Source of the DNA: Streptomyces sp. I6
GTDB taxonomy: Bacteria > Actinomycetota > Actinomycetes > Streptomycetales > Streptomycetaceae
Direction: 5' to 3'
Assembly (NCBI GenBank): GCA_003725745.1
Contig: RHDP01000001.1
Span: forward strand, 1,829,501-1,893,500
DNA: 64,000 bases
Shown here: piece after piece, positions 1 through 9,808 of the stretch
Layout: each line of letters opens with the position of its first letter
How positions within the stretch are numbered: position 1 is the stretch's first letter
Made by a program: the position numbers and the translations under genes
Notes under the pieces: model-generated
Database searches by the model: none
What the model saw: the letters and a program-made list of their open reading frames with translations, nothing else
Told to the model about the DNA's origin: nothing

Positions 1-1236
1 AGCCGGTGGCGATCACCGCGGGTCGCGAAGCGGCTGCGGGCATCCGCATCTCGGTGCCGGGGTGCCGGGGTGCCGGGGCGGTACGGGCCGGGCGGACCGG
101 AAGCACCGGGCAGCCCGGAAGGGCCAGGCCCTCGCGTACGGCGATGCCGTCTTCCGCAGTCGGGTGCGGATACGCCCGCTCGAAGGTCAGAACTGCCGGA
201 ACGCCACCGCGCCGCGGCCCCTGGCGCAGACCGGGCCCCGGGCGGCTGTCAGGGACCGCCCCGGGGGATGGGAGCCCCGGGTGTCAGCGAGCGCGGTGGC
301 AGCCGGGCGGCCGGGCCGCGTGGAGCGACGCGGGAACCGGGGACGGATCTCCAGGATGCCGGTTTCCCGTCATGCGTCCTGCAGGCGCGCCGAACCGCGC
401 GGGGTCCGCATCACGGAGACCCCGTTCGCCGCCGCGCACTCCCCGGATCCCGCCGGGCCTCCGCTTCGGCCGCATCGAATCATCCCCTTTCCTCATTGAC
501 TTTCCTCATTGGCTTTCCTCCTTGGCCGCGTCTCCAACTCCGCTTCCCTGGTGTCCGGTTCGGGCGGAGTGCACTGCGGAGGGACGCGGTGTGCGGCGGA
601 CAGCCGGGGTGTCTCCGGACGGGGCGAAAGCGAACGTCTCGCGCAGGGAGACCGTGCCGGCGGCCGGGCCCGCCGGACAGCCGCAGTGGGCGTCGACACC
701 CCTGCCGTACAAGGCCTTCACGGCCGCGGAGACCGGCCGCTCCCCGGTGTACGACGACACCTCCGTGACCGGGACGCCGGAGGGCGGCACCCGGGTGGTC
801 CGCCCCGACGGGCCCGCCCCGGCTCGACGGCCCGCGCGGGAGGCGGCGGGAGCTACCTGTACAACGAGGTCGCCTACGGGCGACGCTGCGCGGCCGTCCC
901 GGCCTGCGCGGCACGCTGCCCGGAGGCCCTGTGCACACACCGGTGCTTCCGTGCGGTGGGGCAGCGCGGACCTGGCGACGGGTACCGTGGCCGATCCCGG
1001 GTCCGTACGCGGCCGGCCTGACATCATCGCCCAGGTGCGGTCCATCGTGGCGGTGGCGGCGGCCGCTGACCGGTCCCGGCGACGGCTGTCGTGTCACGCC
1101 GGCGCACGACCGCCGCAGTATCCCGGCCGATCCGGCCTTTCCGGTCGGCTTCCGATCGGCTTCCGGTCGGCTTACAGCCGGTCGCGGCACGGGGCGACGT
1201 CCTGGCCGGGGGCCCCGCAACCGGCCGATCCCGCGT
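1..1236. other. No supportable gene
   Basis: Several open frames cross this stretch on both strands, but none gives a recognisable protein, a convincing ribosome site or a consistent codon pattern. They are rich in Arg, Pro and Gly, as expected for shadow frames in high-GC DNA. A nine-base unit containing GGTGCCGGG is repeated about three times near 53-80. The upstream neighbour is outside the window, so this could be a long intergenic region or a decayed gene. Confidence 0.5.
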
Positions 1237-2121
1237 CTAGGAGCGGGCCTGGTCCTTGCCGAGGTCGTAGGATCCGGCGGGCCGGCCCTGGTCGCGGCCG
1301 GCGTACGGGTCCTGACCGTCCGGCCGGTGCCCGCGGGGGCCGGGCTCCGGGTCCGTGTGCCCGGTGTCCTCGTCCTCCCCACCCCGATCCTCCGCCAGGT
1401 CGCGCACCAGGAGCGTGGCGCCGGCGACCGCGCCCGGCATCAGCAGCACCGCGACGAACGGGACGAGGAAGGCCAGCGCCAGCGGAACGCCGAAGCCGAG
1501 GGTGAGCATGCGCCGGCCGCGCAGCAGCGCGAGACGCTCCCCGAGTTCCATCCGCCGCCGTTGGAGGGCCACGGCAGTGAGTTCCTCGGCGAGGAAGAAG
1601 CCGGTGACACAGAACCCGAGTACGGGGACGACGGTCTGGCCGAGGACCGGGACGAACCCGAGCGCGAAGAGCAGCACACCGCAGACCGCGACACGGAGCA
1701 GGATCCGCAGGCTGTCCCGCGCGGAGATCCACAGCTCGCGCCAGAGCGGCAGCCCGGACTGGGGAACCTCACCGCCCTCGGCCCGGTCGACGGCCTCGGA
1801 GAGCGACTCGTAGAACGGCTGGCCCACCAGCAGCGTCACGGCGGTGAAGGTGATCACGGCGAGGAAGAGGCCGAACACCCACACCAGTGCCGTCAGGAAG
1901 CCGCGGAACCCTCCCTGCCACGGCGACGACCAGTCGTCCGCGAACGGGGTGGCCCAGCCGACCAGGTCGTCGGCGCCGTAGGCGAGCCCGACGAGGGCTC
2001 CGGCGTACAGCACGAGGGTGATCAGCCCGGGCAGCAGTCCGATGCCGAACCACCGGCCGTGCCGGCCGACCCACTGCTGCCCCTTCACCAAGTAGCCGAA
2101 GCCCGCACCCAGATCACGCAT
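1237..2121 (-). CDS. EI24/CysZ-like membrane protein
   Basis: A 294-residue integral membrane protein. Four or more hydrophobic stretches are visible: near residues 22-45, 65-95, 130-175 and 200-235. The last ~45 residues are a charged, Pro/Gly/Asp-rich cytoplasmic-type tail. The layout matches the EI24 domain family, which includes the sulfate permease CysZ, but substrate cannot be read from sequence and many actinobacterial members are uncharacterised. The longer frame upstream was cut back to the ATG that begins MRDLGAGFGYL, where family similarity starts. A TATAGG box lies only about nine bases before this ATG, so the transcript may have almost no leader. No clear operon partner. Confidence 0.8.
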   Translation of the reverse strand: MRDLGAGFGYLVKGQQWVGRHGRWFGIGLLPGLITLVLYAGALVGLAYGADDLVGWATPFADDWSSPWQGGFRGFLTALVWVFGLFLAVITFTAVTLLVGQPFYESLSEAVDRAEGGEVPQSGLPLWRELWISARDSLRILLRVAVCGVLLFALGFVPVLGQTVVPVLGFCVTGFFLAEELTAVALQRRRMELGERLALLRGRRMLTLGFGVPLALAFLVPFVAVLLMPGAVAGATLLVRDLAEDRGGEDEDTGHTDPEPGPRGHRPDGQDPYAGRDQGRPAGSYDLGKDQARS

Positions 2122-2485
2122 GCGCCACACCCTATACGGGGCTCGAACCCCGGTCATGGGCGTGTGCGGGGCCGGGGCCCATCGCCGGGGCTCGGCCGTG
2201 CGGACCGGGCGGCGCCGGGCGTGCGGACCAGGTGTGCGGACCCGGGTCGCGGCGCCGGGACCGCGGCGGCGGGACCGCGGACTGCCCTCGTCAGGCCCGG
2301 CGGGCGTCCCGTCCGGCCTCCACCCGAGCATGCGGGCATGCGGGCATGCGGCGCGACGAGGGCGGCACCCATGGGAGTGCCGCCCTCGTCCCCTTGTGCG
2401 GTTCCGTGCGCCGGTCCCTTGTTCTCGGTCCCTTGTTGTCGGTCCCGTTCGCCGGGCACGGGCGCCGGGCGGACCGGCAGATACG
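2122..2485. other. Intergenic, terminator only
   Basis: No gene seen between the EI24 gene and ohr. The stretch contains GTGCGGACC repeated several times near 2197-2245, a run of GCATGCGG repeats near 2330-2352, and the ohr terminator hairpin. Confidence 0.5.
2355..2390 (-). terminator. Hairpin terminator of ohr
   Basis: Perfect 14-base inverted repeat (GACGAGGGCGGCAC and its complement) with an 8-base loop, about 95 bases past the ohr stop. No T tract follows, which is normal for Streptomyces terminators. Confidence 0.7.
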
Positions 2486-2908
2486 TCAGACCACGACGTC
2501 GACCGTGATGTTGCCGCGGGTGGCCTTGGAGTACGGGCACACCTGGTGGGCCTTCGCGACCAGCTCACGAGCCGTGGCGGCGGCCACGTTCGGGATGGTC
2601 GCGGAGATCTTCACGATGATGCCGAAGCCCTCGTCGTTCCTGCCGACACCGACCTCGGCGGTGACCGTCGAGCCGGAGACGTCGGCGTTCTCCTGGCGGG
2701 CGACGACGCCGAGTGCGCCCTGGAAGCAGGCGCTGTAGGCGGCGGCGAAGAGCTGCTCCGGGTTGGTACCGGCGCTGGAGCCGCCCATCTCCTTGGGCGG
2801 GTTGACGACGACGTCGAGCTTGCCGTCGTCGGTGGCGACGCGGCCGTCACGGCCGTTCTCCGCCGTGGCGACCGCGGTGTACAGGACGTCGGACTGCTGG
2901 ATCGACAT
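2486..2908 (-). CDS. ohr: Organic hydroperoxide resistance protein Ohr
   Basis: A 140-residue OsmC/Ohr-family thiol peroxidase, the usual length. It reduces organic hydroperoxides in the cytoplasm using two cysteines: Cys61 in SACFQGAL and Cys124 in VCPYSKATR, both present and correctly spaced. The dimerisation-type segment NPEQLFAAAYSACF separates Ohr from more distant OsmC relatives. The ATG start is preceded by AAGGA. It lies 65 bases downstream of the oxidoreductase gene on the same strand, so the two could be co-transcribed. The divergent MarR gene beyond that may be the regulator, as OhrR-type MarR proteins commonly control ohr; that link is inference. Confidence 0.95.
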   Translation of the reverse strand: MSIQQSDVLYTAVATAENGRDGRVATDDGKLDVVVNPPKEMGGSSAGTNPEQLFAAAYSACFQGALGVVARQENADVSGSTVTAEVGVGRNDEGFGIIVKISATIPNVAAATARELVAKAHQVCPYSKATRGNITVDVVV

Positions 2909-2973
2909 GGGTTACGGGTTCCTTCTGTCGTTCGCCGCGGCTCGCGCCCACGACCGCGACGGCTGAGACGAGC

Positions 2974-3992
<1,019 letters not shown>

Positions 3993-4080
3993 GTGCGGGC
4001 CTCCTAGAAATGCTTCATGTTCTAAAACAACCATGCGACTGAATATTTAATATTGTCAAGTAACCGGGTATGCTGGCGGC
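3993..4080. promoter_or_regulatory. Divergent promoter and likely MarR operator
   Basis: 88 bases between the divergent oxidoreductase and MarR genes, much richer in A and T than the flanks. It contains the near-palindrome AATATTTAATATT at 4042-4054 and a TATGCT box (4069-4074) six bases before the MarR ATG, which suggests a leaderless MarR transcript. MarR proteins usually bind AT-rich dyads in such divergent regions; binding here is inference. Confidence 0.6.
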
Positions 4081-4521
4081 ATGTCCACCACGCGCACAGA
4101 CCCGCTGACCCTGGAGGTCGTCGACCTCATCGGCACCGTCGTGGCGCGCTACCACGAGGAGTACGAGGAGGCCGCGGCCCGCTACCATCTCACCGGCGCA
4201 CAGGCCAGGGTGCTCGGGCTGCTGGCCATGGAGCCCACCGCCATGCGACGGATCGCCCGGCAGCTGAAGTGCGAGCCGTCGAACGTCACCGGGATCATCG
4301 ACCGGCTGGAGGCGCGCGGCCTGGTGGAACGCCGGCCGGACCCGGCCGACCGCCGGGTGAAGATAGCCGCGGCCACGGACGAGGGCCACCGGACGGCCCG
4401 CGACCTGAGGGACGCCCTGCACTTCGCGCGCGAGCCGCTCGCGGAGCTGTCGGCGGAGGAACGCGGCACCCTGCGGGACCTGCTGAGACGGATGCTGGGG
4501 GACGCCGAGGCCGACGCGTAG
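4081..4521 (+). CDS. MarR-family transcriptional regulator
   Basis: A 146-residue winged-helix regulator of normal MarR length. The DNA-binding core runs roughly residues 35-110: helix-turn-helix MRRIARQLKCEPSNVTGIIDRLEARGLVERR, then the wing PDPADRRVKIAAATDEG, including the conserved DRR. Terminal helices would form the dimer interface. No cysteine sits in the position used by OhrR-type peroxide sensors; the only Cys is in the HTH (KCEPS), so direct thiol sensing is uncertain. It is divergent from an NADP oxidoreductase and near ohr, so control of a redox or electrophile response is plausible. A -10-like box six bases before the ATG implies a leaderless mRNA. Confidence 0.9.
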   Translation: MSTTRTDPLTLEVVDLIGTVVARYHEEYEEAAARYHLTGAQARVLGLLAMEPTAMRRIARQLKCEPSNVTGIIDRLEARGLVERRPDPADRRVKIAAATDEGHRTARDLRDALHFAREPLAELSAEERGTLRDLLRRMLGDAEADA

Positions 4522-4527
4522 ACCCCG

Positions 4528-4592
4528 GGCGACCCCGGCGACCCCGGCGACCCCGGAGAGGAAGGCCCGGGCTCCTCCGGGCCCGGGCACTC
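4528..4592. terminator. Repeat and hairpin after marR
   Basis: GACCCCGGC repeated about four times directly after the marR stop, followed by an inverted repeat GCCCGG/CCGGGC around 4568-4587 that could terminate marR. Confidence 0.45.
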
Positions 4593-4731
4593 GGCGGCGG
4601 ACGGGAACGGAGCCTGCGGCAGCGGGGACAGGGGGCCTGCGCCCTCAGCGGCAGACGGGCCCGGGGCCCTGTGGCGCGCACCCTTGTCGGTGGAGAGCAC
4701 GTACGGCGGGGCGGATGCCGTCGGGCACAGG

Positions 4732-4866
4732 GTGGAGTGCGAGCGCCGGGGCTGCGAGCGACCCGACTGCTAGCAGCAAGAGTGCGGGCACCAGGACTAC
4801 GAGCAGCAAGAGTGCGAGCGCCGGGGCCGGTGCCCGCACGAGTGCGGGCACCGGGGCTACGGGCAC
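4732..4866. repeat. Imperfect tandem repeat after zinc-ribbon gene
   Basis: Units of about 40-45 bases built from AGTGCGGGCACC, GAGCAGCAAGAGTGCGAG and CGCCGGGGC recur three times. The array starts at the very 3' end of the gene on the minus strand and lies downstream of its stop. No coding role seen. Confidence 0.55.
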
Positions 4867-5591
4867 CAGAAGATGAGCCAGCAGGTCTTCGTCGGCGTCG
4901 GGGAGGGCGTCGGCTCCTCGGGAGGCGGGGAAGGCGGGGACGAAGGCGAAGGCGCCTGCGCAGGGGAGGGCTGCTGCGACGGGTCGCCGGTCGGGGTCGG
5001 GGACGGGGTGCCTTCGTCGCCCGGAACGGGCTCGGCCGGTGCGGACTCCTCCGGCCCCTCCGGTGCCACGGAAGCCTCCACCGTCGGTCTGAGGCTGCCG
5101 CGGCCGACCGACCCGGTCGGCCGCGCCGCCACGGACGACCTCGCGGGAGGCTCGCTCACCTCGCTCTCGCTCACCTCGCTCGGCTGCGGCGGCGGCTCCA
5201 CACTGCCGGTCGGCTGGGGTATGTCGTCGACCTCCAGGGTCTCCTGCTCGCGCACCTCGACGGAGGTGTCGTCCCCGCCGCCCGAGGACTCCCTGGCCAG
5301 TTCCGCCAGGCTCAGCGCGCCCGCGGCGAGTGCCAGCCCCAACGCCCCTATGAGCACCTTCCGCCCGCGCTTGCGGCGCGCCCTGCGGGCGCCGCCCGCC
5401 CTTCGGGTGCGGCGGCGTCCGGTCGGCGGCCGGCCGTCGTCGGCGTACGCACCGCCCAGTTCGACGACGACATCGCCCTCCGCCGCGGCGGAGGCGGGCC
5501 GGAAGTGGCGCAGCTCGTCGGCGGGAGTACCGCACCCGGCGCACGCCAAGGCCCCGTTGAGGTGTCGGCGGCACTGGTGGCAGTAGTCCAT
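4857..5591 (-). CDS. Zinc-ribbon membrane protein, SCO2400-like
   Basis: A 244-residue protein with an unusual layout: an N-terminal zinc ribbon with two CxxC pairs (MDYCHQCRRHLNGALACAGCG, pairs at residues 4/7 and 17/20), an acidic stretch, a block of Arg/Lys (about 57-77), one membrane helix (about 79-97) and a long Pro/Ser/Glu-rich outer segment ending WLIFWCP. I recognise the MDYC..C...LNGA start as a Streptomyces family exemplified by SCO2400; its function is not known to me. A paralog lies at 20373-21458. The predicted topology puts the metal site inside and the Pro-rich tail outside, as in anti-sigma or signalling scaffolds, but that is inference. Divergent from the gene at 5730. Confidence 0.75.
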   Translation of the reverse strand: MDYCHQCRRHLNGALACAGCGTPADELRHFRPASAAAEGDVVVELGGAYADDGRPPTGRRRTRRAGGARRARRKRGRKVLIGALGLALAAGALSLAELARESSGGGDDTSVEVREQETLEVDDIPQPTGSVEPPPQPSEVSESEVSEPPARSSVAARPTGSVGRGSLRPTVEASVAPEGPEESAPAEPVPGDEGTPSPTPTGDPSQQPSPAQAPSPSSPPSPPPEEPTPSPTPTKTCWLIFWCP

Positions 5592-5729
5592 GGCCCCCGG
5601 AGCGTATGCAGCGATGTGACACCTGAGGTAGGCGTGACTGTGAGGATCCTGTGTGGAGTCTGCATTTCCTCGGCACGTCGGCTGGCCGGGACGTACTCAC
5701 GGACCGGCCCATACGGGCACGATGAGGGC

Positions 5730-6287
5730 ATGGACACCTTCGGATCGCGTGCGTTCCAGCTCGTCCTGCTCCGCCGGATGGCCGACCACCAGCCGGAGCT
5801 GGTCGAGGAGGCACGCCGTGAGCTGGGAGCGTCGGCCGCCGAGATGCGCGAGGCGAACCGCCGCTGGCAGGCGGCCGTCCGCTCCCCGCGCGCACGCGGG
5901 GCTCTGTCCCGGTATCGCTCCGTGCTCGGTGAGCCCGAGGGCTCGGACCGCCGCAGGGTCGGCGATCTGGAGTGCGAGGCGCTGCGGTGGCGCCTGCCCC
6001 TGTGGCCTGACCTGCGGTTCCAAGTGCTGGCCGGACCGGGCGGAGCCGTCTGGAACGAATGGCTGGTGCGGGCGCCGGGGGCCGCGGGACCCCTGTTGCG
6101 CACGGCTGACGACCTGCGTCCCTGGTGCTGCACGGTCGACGAGGTCGCCGCTGCCTTCGCCCCGGTTCGGCCGATGGAGGGCACCGCTCCCTCCCGCTGG
6201 CGGCTCGCGTTCGGCCTCCCCGACGGGCGGTCGTGCGTGGCGGAGTTCACCTGGGGCCTGCTGCAGCGCGTGGCGTACGGCACCTGA
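5730..6287 (+). CDS. Hypothetical actinobacterial protein
   Basis: A 185-residue, probably cytoplasmic protein with no signal peptide or membrane helix. The first 70 residues are helical and charged (LVEEARRELGASAAEMREANRRWQAAV); the second half has W-rich segments (PLWPDLRF, VWNEWLVR, PWCCTVDEV). I do not recognise the family. The ATG is chosen because the much longer open frame upstream is a shadow of the marR region and the protein-like composition starts here. It is divergent from the zinc-ribbon membrane protein with about 138 bases between them, so they may share regulation. Confidence 0.65.
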   Translation: MDTFGSRAFQLVLLRRMADHQPELVEEARRELGASAAEMREANRRWQAAVRSPRARGALSRYRSVLGEPEGSDRRRVGDLECEALRWRLPLWPDLRFQVLAGPGGAVWNEWLVRAPGAAGPLLRTADDLRPWCCTVDEVAAAFAPVRPMEGTAPSRWRLAFGLPDGRSCVAEFTWGLLQRVAYGT

Positions 6288-6579
6288 CACGGCGCCCGGC
6301 CCGGCGCCGCACCGGCCCCGCTGTCCCCGCGCGGAGTCCGCCCCGACCGGCCCGGCCCGGCGCGCGCCGTGCACCACCCGGCGTTCACCACCCGACCGGC
6401 CCGGCTCCGCGCGCGGCGTGCAGCACCCGGCCGGCGATCACCACCTGGCGATCACCATCCGGTGGTCGCGCCCCGGTGTGCCTCCTACGGAACCCACCCC
6501 CGACCGGCTCAGCCCAGCGCGCGTGACGCACCCGGTGATCGCAGGATGCGAGGAGGGAACCGTCTCGGGAGGACCTGCC

Positions 6580-7617
6580 ATGACCGTCAGTCTTGAGCAG
6601 TTGCGCCGCTGCCATGTCGCCGTCGATCTGGGCGCGGCGCGGACCCGGGTCTATGTGAAGGGCGCTGGGCTCGTCGTCGACCAGCCCAGCGTCGCCGCCG
6701 TCAACATCCGCAACGGCGCCCTCATCGCCGTCGGCGAGTTCGCCGAGCAGATGACCGGCCGTACCCCCGACTACATCCGGGTGATGCGCCCGGTCACCGG
6801 CGGCACCGTCGTCGACATCGACATGGCCCAGCGCATGCTCCGGCATCTGCTCGGCGAGAAGCTCCGCCGCCAGCTGCGCCGCAAGCCGCGGCTGCGCGCC
6901 GCCGCCTGCACTCCGCACGAGGCCGATCCCCTCGCCCAGCGCGCCACCGTGGAGACGCTGGTGGGACTCGGCGCTCGCCGGGTGGAGCTGGTCGACACAC
7001 TGATCGCCGCGGCCGTCGGCTGCGGACTCCCGGTGGAGCAGCCGACCGCCACGATGATCATGATGTGCGGGGCGGCCACCACGCAGGTCGCCGTCCTGTC
7101 CCTCGGTTCCATCGTCACCGCGGCCCGTATCCCGGTGGGGGGTGAGGCTGTGGACCACGCCGTCATCCAGCACCTGCGGCACCAGCACGAACTGATGCTG
7201 CCCAGCCAGTCCGTACGCCCCCTCCAGATCGCGCTCAGCGAGAACGGCCTCACCCTCCAGGGCCCCTCCACCACCGAGATCCACGGCCGGGACGTGGCGA
7301 CCGGGCTGGCGCGCTCCGTGCGGGTCGACACCGCGGCGGTGCGGGACGCGATCCACACACCGCTGACCGCGGTGCTCGACGGCATCGGAAGGATCCTGCG
7401 CGACTGCCCGCCCGACCTGGTCGCCGATCTCGCCGACCGCGGGATCATGATGGTGGGCGGCAGCGCGCTGCTGCCCGGCCTCGACCAGATGCTGCGGGAC
7501 GCTACCGGCATGCCGGTCCACATCGCCGAACGGCCCGATGTGTGCGCGGTGCAGGGACTCGGGGAAATGATGGAGGGCAACATCGCCTCGATGGTCCTCT
7601 CCCCGCTCACCACCTGA
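6580..7617 (+). CDS. mbl: MreB-like actin homologue Mbl
   Basis: A 345-residue member of the MreB/Mbl branch of the actin/Hsp70 ATPase superfamily. Phosphate-1 motif VAVDLGAARTRVYVKG lies near residue 11, TGGTVVDIDMAQRM near 75, and the adenosine-type motif MMVGGSALLPGLDQML near 293. It polymerises under the membrane; in Streptomyces, Mbl acts with MreB in spore-wall synthesis (known for SCO2451, which this resembles in my recall). Several canonical MreB residues are altered (GAARTR in place of the usual GTANT), consistent with the divergent Mbl type. No mreC/mreD neighbours, as expected for a stand-alone mbl. The ATG is preceded by GGGAGGA at a suitable distance. Confidence 0.85.
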   Translation: MTVSLEQLRRCHVAVDLGAARTRVYVKGAGLVVDQPSVAAVNIRNGALIAVGEFAEQMTGRTPDYIRVMRPVTGGTVVDIDMAQRMLRHLLGEKLRRQLRRKPRLRAAACTPHEADPLAQRATVETLVGLGARRVELVDTLIAAAVGCGLPVEQPTATMIMMCGAATTQVAVLSLGSIVTAARIPVGGEAVDHAVIQHLRHQHELMLPSQSVRPLQIALSENGLTLQGPSTTEIHGRDVATGLARSVRVDTAAVRDAIHTPLTAVLDGIGRILRDCPPDLVADLADRGIMMVGGSALLPGLDQMLRDATGMPVHIAERPDVCAVQGLGEMMEGNIASMVLSPLTT

Positions 7618-8260
7618 CCCGGGCCCGCCCCCGGCCCGGGGTGCGCCACATGGCCGCTCGCCACACGGCCGCTCGCCGGAAGGCCCGTACCGGAAGGCTA
7701 CGGTCCGGACGACCATGTGCCGGGGCAACACATGCCCGAACCACATGTGCCGCAACGACACGTACCCGAACCACCGGCGCCGAACGCCCCCGCCGGAAGG
7801 CCCGTTGCCGCCAGGCCCCGGTGCAGAAGGGCCAAGGGCCACTGCGCCAGGTGCCGCCGTGCCAGACAGCCGACAGCCGACAGCCGACAGCCGACAGCGG
7901 ACAGCGGACAGCGGACAGTGGACAGCGGACAGCGGACAGCGGACAGCCGATGGTCTCCCGCCGGGGACGGGGGTTCCGCCGGGGACCGGGAACCCCGACG
8001 GGGACGGGAGGTCGCCCCGGAAGCGGGCCCGTGGAGGCAGGGGTGCCGCCGGAGACCGCGAGCCTGTTGGATACGGGGGATACCACCGGGGGTGGCGCCG
8101 GACCGGTTCGGACGGGGAGGGCTCTCCGGCCTGCCGGGCCGCACACGTCGGCCCCCGGCCCGAGCTTTGTTACGCACGGGTAGGCCGGCACGGGGAGAAT
8201 GGCGGGACCGCGGGCGCCCGCGACCCGGCCCGTGCGGAAGCGACTTGAGGAGGACGACCG
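7618..8260. repeat. Intergenic with heptamer tandem array
   Basis: No gene seen between mbl and matB. A tandem array of the 7-base unit ACAGCCG/ACAGCGG, about 12 copies, spans 7864-7950, the first third ending in CCG and most of the rest in CGG. Looser repeats of ACATGTGCCG, ACACGTACCCGAACCA and GCTCGCC precede it. Confidence 0.7.
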
Positions 8261-9808
8261 GTGAGTGCTCTCTTCCCCGCCCTGGCGGCGGCCGCGCGCG
8301 CCATGGACGGCACGGCCGGCACAGCCGCCAAGGACCGCGGCGTACACCACCGGCCCGCGCTGCGCTTCGGCGACCGGGAGCTGACGTACGGTGCTCTGGC
8401 CTGCGCCGCCGGGGCGGCGGCGGAGCGGATCTCCGGGGCGGGCCGGATCGCCATCTGGGCCACGCCCACGCTCGAGACGGCCGTCGGGGCGGTGGCGGCG
8501 CTGCTCGCGGGGGTGCCCGCCGTACCGCTCAACCCCCGCACGGGAGAGCGGGAACTGGCCCACATCGTCCAGGACAGCGCCCCGCACCTGGTGCTGGCCG
8601 GCCCCGACGACGAACTGCCGCCCGTGCTGGCCGCCCTGAAGCGGATCGACATCGAGGCGGCAGGACCCGGGGGCCCGGCGGGCCCCGGAGGCATGGCGGG
8701 CCCCGGAGGCATGGCGGGTCACAACGTCCGGGCCCTGCCCGCCGAACCGGGTCCGGAGACCGCGGCCCTGATCGTCTACACCTCGGGCACCACCGGCCCG
8801 CCCAAGGGTGCGGTGCTGCCGCGCCGGGCGATCGCCGCCACCCTGGACGCGCTGGCGGACGCGTGGGCGTGGACCGGCGACGACGTCCTCGTCCAGGCGC
8901 TGCCGCTGTTCCATGTGCACGGGCTGATCCTCGGCGTCCTCGGCCCGCTGCGACGGGGCGGCGCGGTGCGGCACCTCGGGCGGTTCTCGGCCGAGGGCGT
9001 GGGGCGGGAGCTCGGCACCGGAGCGACGATGCTCTTCGGCGTGCCGACGATGTACCACCGGCTGGCGGAGGCGGTGAGCGGCGACCCGGAGCTGGCCAGG
9101 TCCCTCGCGGGCGCCCGGCTGCTGGTGTCCGGATCGGCTGCGCTGCCCGTCCACGACCACGAGCGGATCTTCGCGGCGACGGGCCGGCGGGTCGTCGAGC
9201 GGTACGGGATGACCGAGACGCTGATGAACACGAGCGTCCGGGTGGACGGCGAGCCGTGTCCCGGATCGGTGGGCCATCCGCTTCCGGGGGTGGAGCTGCG
9301 GCTGGTCGAGGAGGACGGGACGGAGATCACCGCACTGGACGGGGAGGCGGTCGGCGAGATCCAGGTACGGGGGCCGAACCTGTTCACCGGCTATCTGAAC
9401 CGGCCGGACGCGACCGCGGCGGCGTTCGACGGCGGCTGGTTCCGCACCGGCGACATGGCGGTCCGGTCCCCGGACGGCCAGGTGCGGATCGTGGGCCGCA
9501 AGGCGACGGACCTGATCAAGAGCGGCGGCTACAAGATCGGCGCGGGCGAGATCGAGAACGCGCTGCTGGAGCACCCGCAGGTGCGGGAGGCCGCGGTCAC
9601 CGGCGAACCGGACGACGACCTGGGCGAGCGGGTGGTGGCGTGGGTGGTGCCCGCCGACCCGGCCCGCCCGCCTTCCGGGGACGAGCTGGCCGGGCATGTC
9701 GCGTCCCAGCTCGCCCCGCACAAGCGCCCGCGGACGATCCGCTTCCTCGACGCACTGCCCCGCAACGACATGGGCAAGATCATGAAGCGGTCCCTTTCCC
9801 GTGGCTGA
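8261..9808 (+). CDS. matB: Malonyl-CoA synthetase-like acyl-CoA ligase
   Basis: A 515-residue AMP-forming ligase of the ANL superfamily that would activate malonate or methylmalonate to the CoA ester. Motifs: P-loop YTSGTTGPPKG at 173-183, VERYGMTET near 311-319, WFRTGDMA near 394 and catalytic Lys506 in RNDMGKIMK. It resembles S. coelicolor MatB (SCO2444), which is about 485 residues. The extra length is a Gly/Pro/Met repeat at about 134-153 inserted before the P-loop. GTG start with GAGGAGGA upstream. It overlaps the next gene by 8 bases, so the two are translationally coupled. The product can feed polyketide or fatty-acid synthesis. Confidence 0.9.
   Translation: MSALFPALAAAARAMDGTAGTAAKDRGVHHRPALRFGDRELTYGALACAAGAAAERISGAGRIAIWATPTLETAVGAVAALLAGVPAVPLNPRTGERELAHIVQDSAPHLVLAGPDDELPPVLAALKRIDIEAAGPGGPAGPGGMAGPGGMAGHNVRALPAEPGPETAALIVYTSGTTGPPKGAVLPRRAIAATLDALADAWAWTGDDVLVQALPLFHVHGLILGVLGPLRRGGAVRHLGRFSAEGVGRELGTGATMLFGVPTMYHRLAEAVSGDPELARSLAGARLLVSGSAALPVHDHERIFAATGRRVVERYGMTETLMNTSVRVDGEPCPGSVGHPLPGVELRLVEEDGTEITALDGEAVGEIQVRGPNLFTGYLNRPDATAAAFDGGWFRTGDMAVRSPDGQVRIVGRKATDLIKSGGYKIGAGEIENALLEHPQVREAAVTGEPDDDLGERVVAWVVPADPARPPSGDELAGHVASQLAPHKRPRTIRFLDALPRNDMGKIMKRSLSRG

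Noticed and set aside
6-1505. 499-codon open frame at the left edge
   Set aside because: It runs antiparallel into the EI24 gene and has shadow-like composition; no family similarity or ribosome site.
7864-7950. Heptamer array as iterons of a replication origin
   Set aside because: No replication gene, no DnaA boxes and the unit changes along the array; more likely a microsatellite.
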